Part shown: positions 44,361 to 54,283 of the stretch, piece after piece
How the letters are laid out: each line of letters opens with the position of its first letter
How positions within the stretch are numbered: position 1 is the stretch's first letter
Origin: Leptidea sinapis
Taxonomy: Eukaryota; Arthropoda; Insecta; Lepidoptera; Pieridae
Assembly: GCF_905404315.1 (NCBI RefSeq)
Contig: NC_066268.1
Location: 14,050,001-14,114,000 of the forward strand
Direction: 5' to 3'
Length of the DNA: 64,000 nucleotides
Program-made: the position numbers and the translations under genes
The notes under the pieces: model-generated
The model's input: only the letters and a program-made list of their open reading frames with translations
Told to the model about the DNA's origin: nothing
Database searches by the model: none

Positions 44361-45008
44361 AACTCAGTCTTCTCTAAAGTGTCTAAATTAATATAACTCT
44401 GGTAATTTATTTGTTTCACTGATCGCGCAACCTTAGGCCCATATTCCAGATGGTCTCTATAGGTTGGTACGTAATTCGAGATCGGTGTGTTATGTCACTG
44501 TCTTTTTAATTGAGCTTAAAAGAAACAAAATACACTTGATTACGGATCACATATTGAAACAAGTTTTCGTCACGTCAACTCGAGCTGACTTTTCCAAAAC
44601 GAGCGGTACATAAACGAGGGTGGCAGCCCAGTCTCATTCATTACCCACACAGTAAAGTCCTTAGTGCACCTAAAGAGGTTTTCAGTTCAAAAACTATAAG
44701 AAATAACAAATATTCATGTTTTTAGATCTGCTGTGATAGCTAATTAGTCATAAAGTTTTATGATTGGGAGTTTTCAATAGAAAGTATATTAAAATAAGTC
44801 GTCGATGGTGCAATAGTTATATCCGGTGATTCCCTGGTTGATACGAAATGTTGAATCATATAGTGACTTGTATTCATTACATTTTCGCATCTTCTTATTT
44901 CAATTAATATTTTAACATTATCATAACAGATTTCCTAGCGTAGAATATAATATATCGGTGCCGGCCTTTTACTAAATCATAGTAGTACCAAGTCATAGTC
45001 TTATAGTC
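44361..45008. other. No gene recognised
   Basis: AT-rich DNA; no ORF above chance and no matching repeat. Confidence 0.4.
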
Positions 45009-45656
45009 CTGGTCACCTGTTGTTAAGTGATCACCGCCACCCACATTCTCTTGCTACACCAGAGGAATCACACGAGCGTTGCCGGCCTTTAAGGAACGTG
45101 TACGCGCTTTTTTATGACAATAAGGGACGAGATGAGCAGGACGTTCAGCTGTTGGTGTTTTATAGATCCTGTCCATTACAATGCAGTGCCACTCAGAATT
45201 CTTGAAAAACCCAAAAATTCTTAGCTATACTACAATTGCGCTCACCACCTTGAGACATTAGATGTTAAGTCTCATTTGCCCAGTAATTTTACTCGTTACG
45301 GCGCCCTTCAGACTGAAACGCAAGAATTCTTACACATTACTGCTTCACTGCAGAGAAAGGCGCCGTTGTGGTATCCATAATCTAGCCGGCATCTTGTGCA
45401 AAGGAGCCTCCCACTGGTAAATGGATGCACTGTGGAAAGGAATTGGGTCTAACGGATCTAAGGAATACTCCCCTCATAAATGGGATTGACGTCTTCAAGC
45501 AACGCAAAATGATCTTGCCGTTCACAGAGCTACGTTCAAATCGATCGAGCTGATACTGGGGTTCTCCAGACCAGAGATGACAGCAATACTCCATATGTGG
45601 CCCGACCTGCGCTTTGTAGAGCGCTAGATTGTGGGCCAGCTTGAAGTAATGCCGGT
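45009..45656 (-). mobile_element. CR1/Jockey-type LINE, 3' fragment F, split by a SINE
   Basis: Part one (45009-45107) is the 3' UTR, without the A tail. Part two (45421-45656) encodes MEYCCHLWSGEPQYQLDRFE and neighbouring residues of the RT C-terminus. The SINE lies between them. About 200 bp expected between the parts are missing, so a deletion accompanied or preceded the insertion. Confidence 0.75.
45108..45420 (-). mobile_element. SINE, 300-bp family, full-length copy inside a LINE
   Basis: The plus strand starts TTTTTTATGACAATAAGGGA and ends AAGGAGCCTCCCACTGG. All blocks of the family are present. It has the same (antisense) orientation as the LINE it interrupts. Confidence 0.85.
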
Positions 45657-46318
45657 ATGTATAAGTATTTATAATGTCATGTCAGCATGATATTTTGTAG
45701 TAGGCGATATTGTGTTAAAAAGCGATTGTATCGTTGAAGAAGGTTTAGACTGGATTTTAATATGGATTCACGTCATTATTTATTCGTTTATAATCTATAC
45801 ATGGAAAATAGGTAAACATTTAAAATTCGTTGAAGTAAATTATATATCTTCAGGTCGAAAAAGCTTTGACCTTTGACGGAGCTGGAAGAAAATAACTCAA
45901 GATTTCAGCAGTCATGTCTCAAAATCATTAATTGTCATTCACCCTTCCAGATGTCTTGAGGGGCCAGTTAATTTTAATGTTTGATTAATTTACTACTATA
46001 TAAATGAATACTTCGTAGAGGTTTATGTATCTTTGCAAAACTCATTCTCATAGCGTTCTCTAGCCTCTTAATCAAACATATTATAAAATACGCGTGAGTT
46101 TAACTTTATTATACCGAATCAGCACAATAATTAAGGATATTCCCATTAAGTTCAGAAGAAACTTTAATTTCAGCCGAATTACGAAAGCATAATTTTTCAT
46201 AATGACAAAAGTAATTCTTCATGAATCAGGATCTATCTAGTTTAGCATTAACTTCTGTTACAAATAAAAAAGCATGTATAATATTTTATGACGTGATGTA
46301 ACCTTAATAAAACTAATC
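45657..46318. other. No gene recognised
   Basis: AT-rich spacer between two LINE fragments. Confidence 0.4.
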
Positions 46319-46910
46319 ATGATAAATGCGGTACACACAATGAAGCGACGTCTCTACGCAACGCCAAGTGATCTAGCCGTTCACAGAGCTCTGGGTCCCC
46401 GACAATTCGAGCTGCTCTGCGTTGCACGCCGTCAAATGGATCGAGCTGATACCTACTCGGGTAAGCCAGACCAGAGATGAAAGCAATACTCCATGTGTAA
46501 AGCAGGCGAAAGCATGTGAAAGCAATACTACAAAGCGCTAGAATGTGGGCCGGCTTGAAGTATTGCCGTGCTCTATTGATGACGCCCAGCTTCTTCGAAG
46601 CCAATTTGGCTTTGCCCTCCAGATGGCCACGGAATTGGCAATCGCTCGAGATTTCGAGACCCAGTATTCCGATACTAGGCGAGGCTTTAAGGGAAGTGTT
46701 ATCGAAGAGCAGTGATACGACAAATGGGATTTTTAAAGTAGTTAACGCGCAAACTTGAGTCTTCTGGGGTTTATTGGACAGGGTTCAATTTACCCCATTC
46801 CGCGACCCTCTCAAGAGAGGACTCGATAAAAGACACAAGTTTCTCCCGGCACTGGTCGACGATTTCCTGAGAGAGACCTGCAAGGCCCGTGTATACGGCA
46901 TCACCTCAAC
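46319..46910 (-). mobile_element. CR1/Jockey-type LINE, internal RT fragment G
   Basis: The minus strand reads, from right to left on the map, GLSQEIVDQCREK, NPQKTQVCALTT, SPSIGILGLEISSDCQFRGH, KKLGVINRARQYFKPAHILA and YQLDPFDGVQRRAARIVGD. This is the end of the RT palm and the C-terminal region. Small indels break the frame (46317-46604 versus 46538-46723). Both the 5' part and the 3' tail are absent, so it was cut by later rearrangement. Confidence 0.8.
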
Positions 46911-47000
46911 TGCTTCTATCTTTTGTGTTTCTCGAGCTCGTATCGTCCACGTTTCCACCTCATAGGATTAGCGCATATAAAACGCTTCTTTGTGACATTG

Positions 47001-47120
47001 GTAATACAAATACAAATATTTATTTATAACAACAAAATACAAAATATACAATCAGTGTTGGGGTCTCCTTTGAAGCAAAGAGTTGACTGTAGTAGGAGGC
47101 CCCGCTCTTCCATAGCAAAA
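47001..47120 (-). mobile_element. LINE 3'-end-like sequence
   Basis: The minus strand ends AATAAATATTTGTATTTGTA, with a TTTGTA repeat tail preceded by GGGGCCTCCTACTACAGTCA. This resembles the 3' UTR and tail of a LINE. No coding sequence is attached. A (GT)n run at 47254-47263 lies upstream. Confidence 0.4.
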
Positions 47121-48401
47121 ACATAGTAAAAAGATGTAATAATAAACAAGTTGACCTTAACACAGATATAATTAATTAACTAAGGGAAAGAAAACTACTA
47201 ACAATAATAACATAATATAAACTGATTTATTTGTAATCTTAACTTAATGTGCTGTGTGTGTGTGTGGATGTATTTGTTGTGTATTTCATACTGTATACTT
47301 GCAAACGTTGTTTTGGTGTGGGGTACATGAGCAACAGTGTGTTTAATTCTCTTATTTAGTAATGTATTATTGTAAGGAATAGTTTTATGTATTTTTATTA
47401 CCGTATGTACTATACACAACTTTCTAACTGTCAATAAGTTACTGTCAGAATAGAGGCTATGCGTGGGATGACGCCTAATTCCCTATTCCAGATGTTACTG
47501 AATCAGATCATGGCGTCTACAGCAATACCAATACCTATACAGAAAATCTGCTTTTACATACCAAGTTATAGATTCAAACATCAAAGTTATCGCTATTTAA
47601 CTATAATTTACTTCGTAATTCATTCGTCATACGTTGGTTAATGTTAGAATAAGCGTTTATAAATAAGAGTTTCTGAAAAGTGTGCAATACTAAATAAAGA
47701 TTGACATACATTTTGTATTCCCTGAACAGATATTGGACACAAGCACAACTATGTTTCATGCCGATCAGTAGCGACCGCGCCGAATGTATTTTTACCGATA
47801 TGACATTTCAAGCGCACACGGAGTTTGATATAGCAGATATGTCCTCGAATATCTTTAATTTGGTCTAGCTTTATTTCTGCAAATGATAGGTTTTAATTTT
47901 GATTTTAAATGTGCGTAAGACAATATATTAAAACGGAAGATATTAAAGTTATATAATTTAGAATTACTTGTATCTAAAGGATCGACAATGCGAAGAACTC
48001 GAAGTGCAAGTGCATTGAAGGATAGGCTAGTGACTATACTTAATGTAATGTTTACATGTTTAAAGAAAGAAAGCCGAGAAAATTCAGCAAATCATAAACT
48101 TAAACTCGTTTTCATAGTTTAAAAAACCGGTAGGTACTCTGTAGTTGCACATTTAACGACTTGTTAGTAAAATTCCAAGACACACACACATCCAGATTAT
48201 CATGAAATTCTTTCACAATTGTCAATTAATCTAATTCTAGTTAAGATTACTGCTATTTTTGGAATCGTCGTCCTCAAGCCGCGGCTCCACTCTCGCCTCC
48301 TCGCGTATCGTGTGCGACTCAAGCACATCTCACCTATAACTATATAACAACAATAACAATAATCATAACGAGAATAAGATTAATTAATTAGATTGTCTAA
48401 G
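47121..48401. other. No gene recognised
   Basis: AT-rich. ORFs at 47198-47434 and 47459-47641 show no domain and may lie in LINE UTR. A GC-richer patch lies at 48262-48312. Confidence 0.35.
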
Positions 48402-49135
48402 AATACGCAATTATTTTTATACTTTTTAGTGCATATTATATCTATTGTTTTGGAATAGTGTTTTTGTAGTCGGTTGTTTTTATGTTATTTTATTTTTAGA
48501 TTTTTAGTGAATCTGATGTACACTAACTAATAATATGTCTAAATATGTGTAGATCTACTTAATTTTGCTATGTTGCAATGAACATAAGGGCATTGCGAAT
48601 TGATTACAGACAGTTAGAAATTTTGCAACAGATCGCACCCATTAGTGTAAAACGTTAAAGAGTTTCATTGATCATCTTATTCGACTACGACAATTACTTG
48701 ACCATAACGACGATACGGTGGGTGACTCAAATATCCGGATAGCATAAAAAAGATTCGGCCGAGTATCGTTTATTTGCTCTTAAGAATTGAAGAGTTATGT
48801 AACTTTGCCAAACTCTCACCAAACTATCTTTGAAGTATATCCTTTACAGTAAAAAAGAATCATTGAAATCGGTTGGCGCGATATTGAGTTATTCGTAAAT
48901 TTGTCGCGCGCAAATTAGCAAATTACGCAATACAGCAAAATTTAAGACTTTTATAGTTTTCTCATGAATTCCATCATCAGATCTGGACCAAATTACAATG
49001 GGACCACACGAGAAAAACCAACTTTTAAATAAATAAGATAAAATTGAATGATCAAAATCGGTTCACCCAGTCTGAGGTAGCAAACATAAAAAAAATACGG
49101 ACGAATTGAGAATCTCCTCCTTTTTAGAAGTCGGT
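48402..49135. repeat. Dispersed repeat related to 6360-6545
   Basis: The start (ACGCAATTATTTTTATACTT ... TTTTTGTAGTCGGTTG) and end (GAGAATCTCCTCCTTTTTAG AAGTCGGTT) match the two halves of the 6360-6545 repeat. The 600-bp interior, with AAATCGGTTGGCGCGATA and CCAAATTACAATGGGACCAC, is non-coding. A widespread non-autonomous element is likely. Confidence 0.5.
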
Positions 49136-49589
49136 TAAAAATAACGGAATCACATTGAATATTCATATCGATTTACAATCCTCTCTTTAACATCGTTGTA
49201 AAAATATTATTTGACCGCTTATTGAAACCTACCAAAAGTAAAAGTGTTAATAGAACATGACGAATAGCTTAAGATTATCTTCGAACATATCCTTAGAAAC
49301 TACTTTCATGCACAAAGCCACAAAGTACCACATTAAATATTGACAAAATAAATATGCAGTATGCTCACCGTTGTCGATCTTCAATAACCGTCGGAGGACC
49401 GGTACGATCACAAACGGTTTCCCACAAATAAATAAATGTATCACGTTACAATATGCGGTAGAAAATTGAAATAAAATTATTGCGTTCGACTATCGTTTCA
49501 AAGTTATGTAACTGTTATTTATCTCGGAATTGACTGTCAGTAAGTTACTGGGCGGAGTTAGTCACCTTTTTGCTTTTAATAGTGATTTT
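49136..49589. other. No gene recognised
   Basis: AT-rich spacer; the 65-codon minus-strand ORF (49247-49444) has no recognisable domain. Confidence 0.4.
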
Positions 49590-50036
49590 CATTATTAAAA
49601 CACTAGAATTAAGGAATTGCTTGTAACTAATTCTAGTTGGCTTCATAAGATAAATAATAGCTTTAAGGTTAAATGTATACACTTTTATAATAAAGTCCCA
49701 GCCACTGTTCAGGCACCTATAAATAGATTTAAATGTTTTATTAAACAAAGGCTCTGTCGTCAATCCTACTACTACACAGCTGAATATCTTTGTGATCCGA
49801 CAGCCTGGGACTAGATTGTGATTATTTTATAGCAATAGCATTGACAGTACAATATTGTATATTTGATTAAAAAGAGCGCAAAAAATGCTGGGAAAGTGTC
49901 TTGCGTCGCTTCTTCTCTCTTAGAGCGCCAATTGTTTCCAAAGCGGTAGTAGTGTCTAGTATATTAGAAATGACATCAAAAATAATTCTAAAGGAATCAA
50001 TTTTGAGAAAAAAAATGCCTTTTATGCCTAGGCGTA
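49590..50036 (+). mobile_element. LINE 3' fragment (RT C-terminus and UTR)
   Basis: The frame at 49617-49814 reads SSWLHKINNSFKVKCIHFYN, then IKQRLCRQSYYYTAEYLCDP and TAWD-stop. This is the same C-terminal pattern as in the 36.1-39.8 kb LINE (KSFKVDCLIFYN...SKAYYNVKDYLND). The 3' UTR with AAAGAGCGCAAAAAATGCTG follows. 5'-truncated. Confidence 0.75.
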
Positions 50037-50040
50037 TCGT

Positions 50041-50096
50041 TCATTCCATAACTAGTTATGGAATTCTTATATATTATAACTAGTTATGGAATGAAC
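50041..50096. repeat. Perfect 20-bp inverted repeat
   Basis: TTCATTCCATAACTAGTTAT (50041-50060) pairs with 50077-50096 across a 16-nt spacer. One extra T in the left arm interrupts a longer match to ATCG/CGAT. ATAACTAGTTAT is itself palindromic. It lies at the end of the LINE 3' UTR and may be a small MITE or hairpin. Confidence 0.8.
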
Positions 50097-50221
50097 GATT
50101 TTATAAAAGGACGCAACATGTGGTGGCTGGATGATCCTGTCTTCCGAAACTTAGTTATTATTTAATATTAAGGATAATTTATATATTTATAGTTTTATAA
50201 ATTATAAAATCAAATGTTGTG

Positions 50222-50415
50222 AGTTTTCTTAAGTGTAAATTCTGCTAAAATTCGATAATTAATTATTTTGAAGAAGTGTTTCGCCTCTACACGAGGCATC
50301 CTCAGGAGATTTTGAATCGCCAGTCTCGTGCCAGAATTTGGCGAGAGATGACTTGAGGATGTCTCGTGTAGAGACGAAACACGCGTCGAATTGATTGAGG
50401 AACAAATCTTAGTTT
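50222..50415. mobile_element. Foldback-type repeat with long inverted arms
   Basis: GTGTTTCGCCTCTACACGAG followed by GCATCCTCA (about 50277-50305) is mirrored by TGAGGATGTCTCGTGTAGAG then ACGAAACAC (about 50353-50381). The copy therefore shows both arms of a palindrome around GTCTCGTGCCAGAATTTGGC. Same family as 27793 and 43992. Non-coding. Confidence 0.7.
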
Positions 50416-50534
50416 TATATAAATTTTTAAAATCCCAGATAAAATTCTCGCATAATTTTCTCTTACTTATTTAAAGTGTGTGTGAATGAATGCATTACTA
50501 CTGTATTTAATAACTCTTGTGTTTTTATTTATCA

Positions 50535-50886
50535 CTAGCTGACCCGGCAAACGTTGTTTTGCCATATAAAGTATAATTCACGCGATAGTTTTATAAGTAA
50601 TAAAATATTGCCTATATTATAGCCTGTACATCATTTTGTTCTATTGTCAATAGTTTTTACAGCGCACGCAAAAATTGGTTTTCGATTTTACACCTTGTGT
50701 TACAAAATAGCAATTTTATTACGGATCCCTAATTTAAAAAAAAAACATAGCCTATAGCCTTCTTCGATAAATGGACTACCCAACACTGAAAGAATCATTC
50801 AAATCGGACCAGTAGTACCAGAGATTAGCGCGTTCAAACAAACAAACAAACAAACAAACACTGCAGGTTTATAATATTAGTATAGA
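50535..50886 (-). mobile_element. Small non-autonomous Helitron, complete (second copy)
   Basis: The reverse complement starts TCTATACTAATATTATAAAC and ends GCCGGGTCAGCTAG. It matches the 5380-5735 element along its whole length, with few differences apart from a short TTTG-repeat expansion and a deletion near the 5' end. The 3' hairpin GGCAAA...TTTGCC is intact. Confidence 0.8.
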
Positions 50887-51699
50887 TTTACATTTTTTTA
50901 CTTACTCATGTAGGGCATTGAGTATTTGACATTTGAGTACCCTTATTTTTTTATGGAATAGTAGGAAAATCTTATCGTAAATGATAATGTCAACTATTGA
51001 TTTGTAGCTTATAATTACAGTCAAGTGAGATTATCATCTCCCAGGAATAAACACATAAAATCTCTGTAAATAGTTAAAATAAAAAAATCCTAGTAACTAA
51101 CGTATTCAAGCTATTCATAGTAGTTACAAAAACACGTAACAACTTTCAAGATTCACATTTCATGTCACCTTTTTCAATTCTCCAATGTAGTTAGTATCCA
51201 TTTATAATTATTCGAAGCACAGAACCGCACCTCGTATCAACTGATTAATTTAATTAAAAAAGCTAACTCTTTCGTTAGCATCGTCGCGGGACATCGAGTG
51301 GCGTGTTTACCGGGCTAAAAAATCTACGTAAGCCCGGTTTCACCATTTCCAATAAGCTAGGCAGTTAGCTAACCGAATAAGATTATTATTTATTTTAAAC
51401 AATATCTACCACTAGTTAGTCGCAGAAAATTCAGTAAGTACTTAAACACCGTATTTATAATAGTAATAAACATAAGTGTTTTCATATAACGTAAAAGTGA
51501 GAATCTGAGGCGCGCACACATACTAATGAGACACGCGTACTGATGAAATAACAAAAGCAAATTCTATTATGAATAACAACGAAAAAATTTAAAATAGCCC
51601 ATCTTTTTGATTTGCTGTAGTGAAAACAGTGTAATGTTGTGCAGTAAACAGTCAAAGTACGACAATATTATATTAAGCTATTACAGAACAGTCAAAAAT
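50887..51699. other. LINE tail scrap, then unassigned DNA
   Basis: 50890-50945 repeats the TTACTCATGTAGGGCATTGAG phrase of the LINE 3' UTR at 41641. The remainder, to the 5' truncation point of the next LINE, has no recognisable feature. Confidence 0.4.
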
Positions 51700-54004
51700 T
51701 CTTCTGTACACTATGTCATACATGAACTTAGAACAATCTAATTATATATTTAATGAAAACGAAAGGATTTTGGACCTAGTCCTGACCACTCTTCAAAATT
51801 CTACCGAATCCTCTGTTGATCCCTTGCTGAACGTTGTTCCCCATCACCCGGCCTTGGAAATATTTTGCCATATACAGAAATTAAATCCAATGCCCCATAT
51901 TCGTACTCGCAAAAGAAATTTCTTTAAGGCAGACTATCAAACTATAAATACTGTAGTCAAACAGGTTGAATGGAAGTCACTCTTAACACCACTGCCATGC
52001 GATGAGGCTGTAAGTGTGTTTTACACGGAAATAAACAATATCGTTGATACATACGTGCCCTTGATGAAGCCTAAATCACATAAATACCCCATTTGGTTCA
52101 GTAGAGGGTTAATACGCACTCTCAGACGAAAACAAAAGCTGTGGGGTCGTTGGAAAACCTATAAAAATCCTCGTGATTATCAAGAGTTTTCTCTGTTAAG
52201 AGCGCGAGTGAAAATGCTTCTTAAGATATGTCATAATCGGTATATTGAATGTGTTGAAGATTCCCTAAAAAGCAACATAAAACATTTTTGGAAATATACT
52301 TCCTCGCTAAAGCAATCTAACTCAGGGTATCCACATATCATGAAGTACGGAAATACTTTGTCTAGTGACCCAAACGCCATTGTTGAAATGTTTTCACAGT
52401 ACTTTCAATCAGTTTTCGAGTCTTCAGCAAACGAGGTTCTCTCTGATTCCAGTGCTGTTGGTGAGAGTATCGTCAATGACTCGCATGTTCTAATTAGTCA
52501 CGTATGCATCTCCCAGGCGGAAATAAGCAGAGAACTGCGTACACTCGACCGCAATAAAGGCCCTGGACCAGATAATATCAGTCCAATATTTCTTAAACAC
52601 ACACACGAGTCAATTTGTGTGCCACTAGAAATTATTTTTAACAAGTGCCTGTCAACAGGCTGTTTCCCCAGACTCTGGAAATCGGCCTACATTACACCAA
52701 TTTTTAAATCTGGAGCAAGAAATGACATAGAAAACTATCGTCCCATTTCTATCCTCTCTACAATTCCCAATGCACTAGAAAGGCTATTGCACCGTCATGT
52801 CCTCTCCAGCTTAAAAAATGTTATTATTGATCAACAACACGGTTTTGTTGCCGGCAGATCAACTCTCACCAATCTTCTCGTATTTACCAACTTCATTTTC
52901 ACCGGCTTAGATTGTAAAACACAAATAGACACTATATACACAGACTTCCAGAAGGCTTTCGACAAGGTTGACCATGTATTACTCTTACAGAAGCTTTCTT
53001 TCAGTGGCATTAAAGGTAACCTCTTGAGGTGGTTTGCGGCCTATCTGCAGGACCGCATTCAGTCGGTAATTGTTAATGGATATCGTTCCTCTCCAGTTCG
53101 CGTGACATCCGGTGTACCGCAGGGCTCTATTCTTGGACCCTTGCTCTTCACTATTTTTATCAATGACATATCTCAGTGCTTTTCACATTGTCATTATTTA
53201 CTTTACGTTGACGATTTAAAGCTGTACAAAACAGTTACTTGTCCATCTGACGCTGTCCGTATTCAGGAGGATCTTAACAGACTTGATGCATACTGCAAAC
53301 GTAATAAACTATACTTGGCATACAAAAAGTGTAAACATATCGTGTTCACCAGAAATAAAAATATTATCACGACTCATTTTCAGCTCTACAATCAACAGCT
53401 GACGTCAGTTTCTACCATCAAAGATCTGGGTATTCATTTAGACCGCACACTAACCCTCGGCACCCATATAGACCATATTCTATGTCAGCGCCGCACTATA
53501 ACAGACTGTGTAACTTTAAAGAAAATATGTACTGGTGAGCTGACATCTTCTGAGCTCCTCAGTCTCGTAGGCTTTCACGTCCCAGCCAGGTCTCTCCGCA
53601 CATGCATTACTTTTGAGCTATCGTCCCCAAGAACAAACATTGGGTTTCGCGCGCCATTACACAGAATGTGTAAATCTTACAACAACAGTTTTCTCGACAT
53701 CGACATATTTTCGTGCTCCCCTGCTGTGTTCAGACACAGTTTAGAATTAAAATCAAAATCGTTCTTATCGTTGCCCCAAGTTTAGTTTTAATTAATTTCA
53801 TTTGTCTACATCTTTTAAATTAGTTACTTCTGTGAATGTTTGCATTTTGTGACTGTATACCTTTGATTTTTCTTTTTGTTATTATTGTATTCGTGAAACA
53901 TGTGTTAGGACGCATCTACATTTATATTTTGTATCTCTTTCCTATATTGTTCAGTTCTTGTGATGTGTTTGTTATGTTTCCTTGCAATAATAAATAAATA
54001 AATA
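51700..54004 (+). mobile_element. LINE with open RT frame, 5'-truncated
   Basis: Contains the end of the endonuclease, the full RT region and a 3' UTR ending in AATAAATAAATAAATAA. The 5' end is lost within the endonuclease, so the copy cannot be autonomous. No target duplication could be fixed by eye. Confidence 0.75.
51713..53785 (+). CDS. Non-LTR reverse transcriptase, 690-codon ORF (truncated ORF2)
   Basis: Reverse transcriptase of a Jockey/CR1-assemblage LINE, which would copy element RNA into DNA at a nicked target. Residues 1-25 look like the end of an AP endonuclease (NENERILDLVL), so the ATG is internal to the original ORF2. RT motifs: GPGPDNIS (283-290), NYRPISIL (341), motif A YTDFQKAFD (409-417), GVPQGSILGP (467-476) and the catalytic YVDD (498-501) in place of the commoner F/YADD. 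After THIDHIL (about 590) the sequence jumps to RRTITDC..., which normally lies roughly 100 residues later, so an in-frame deletion is likely. No stops interrupt the frame. Without an endonuclease it is probably inert, though young. Confidence 0.85.
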   Translation: MSYMNLEQSNYIFNENERILDLVLTTLQNSTESSVDPLLNVVPHHPALEIFCHIQKLNPMPHIRTRKRNFFKADYQTINTVVKQVEWKSLLTPLPCDEAVSVFYTEINNIVDTYVPLMKPKSHKYPIWFSRGLIRTLRRKQKLWGRWKTYKNPRDYQEFSLLRARVKMLLKICHNRYIECVEDSLKSNIKHFWKYTSSLKQSNSGYPHIMKYGNTLSSDPNAIVEMFSQYFQSVFESSANEVLSDSSAVGESIVNDSHVLISHVCISQAEISRELRTLDRNKGPGPDNISPIFLKHTHESICVPLEIIFNKCLSTGCFPRLWKSAYITPIFKSGARNDIENYRPISILSTIPNALERLLHRHVLSSLKNVIIDQQHGFVAGRSTLTNLLVFTNFIFTGLDCKTQIDTIYTDFQKAFDKVDHVLLLQKLSFSGIKGNLLRWFAAYLQDRIQSVIVNGYRSSPVRVTSGVPQGSILGPLLFTIFINDISQCFSHCHYLLYVDDLKLYKTVTCPSDAVRIQEDLNRLDAYCKRNKLYLAYKKCKHIVFTRNKNIITTHFQLYNQQLTSVSTIKDLGIHLDRTLTLGTHIDHILCQRRTITDCVTLKKICTGELTSSELLSLVGFHVPARSLRTCITFELSSPRTNIGFRAPLHRMCKSYNNSFLDIDIFSCSPAVFRHSLELKSKSFLSLPQV

Positions 54005-54184
54005 AGCTTAAAGACCATAAGAATATAGTGTTTTTTTCCAGATAGCCTAGATTTAGTTGTCTGCGGCACCAAAACAACTGTACTTTTTTAGGCCATAGAG
54101 TATAGACTTTTTCAAAGACTCAATATAGTATGTACTTATTACTGATCGTGGCTATATAAATGACATAAAATTAGAGAAGTAGAC

Positions 54185-54283
54185 TAACGGCCGTTTCCAA
54201 TAACGTAGCTCTAGTTACGGATACATTGCTATTACCGTTTCATGACAAGATCTTATCTATCCATAGTTATGTCCAATACAGTT
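54185..54283 (-). mobile_element. Left part of a split MITE (TAACGGCCGTTTTC family)
   Basis: TAACGGCCGTTTCCAATAAC through CAAGATCTTATCTATCCATA matches, inverted, the right half of the copy at 23176-23401. The element resumes at 58291, so about 4 kb were inserted in it. Confidence 0.75.
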
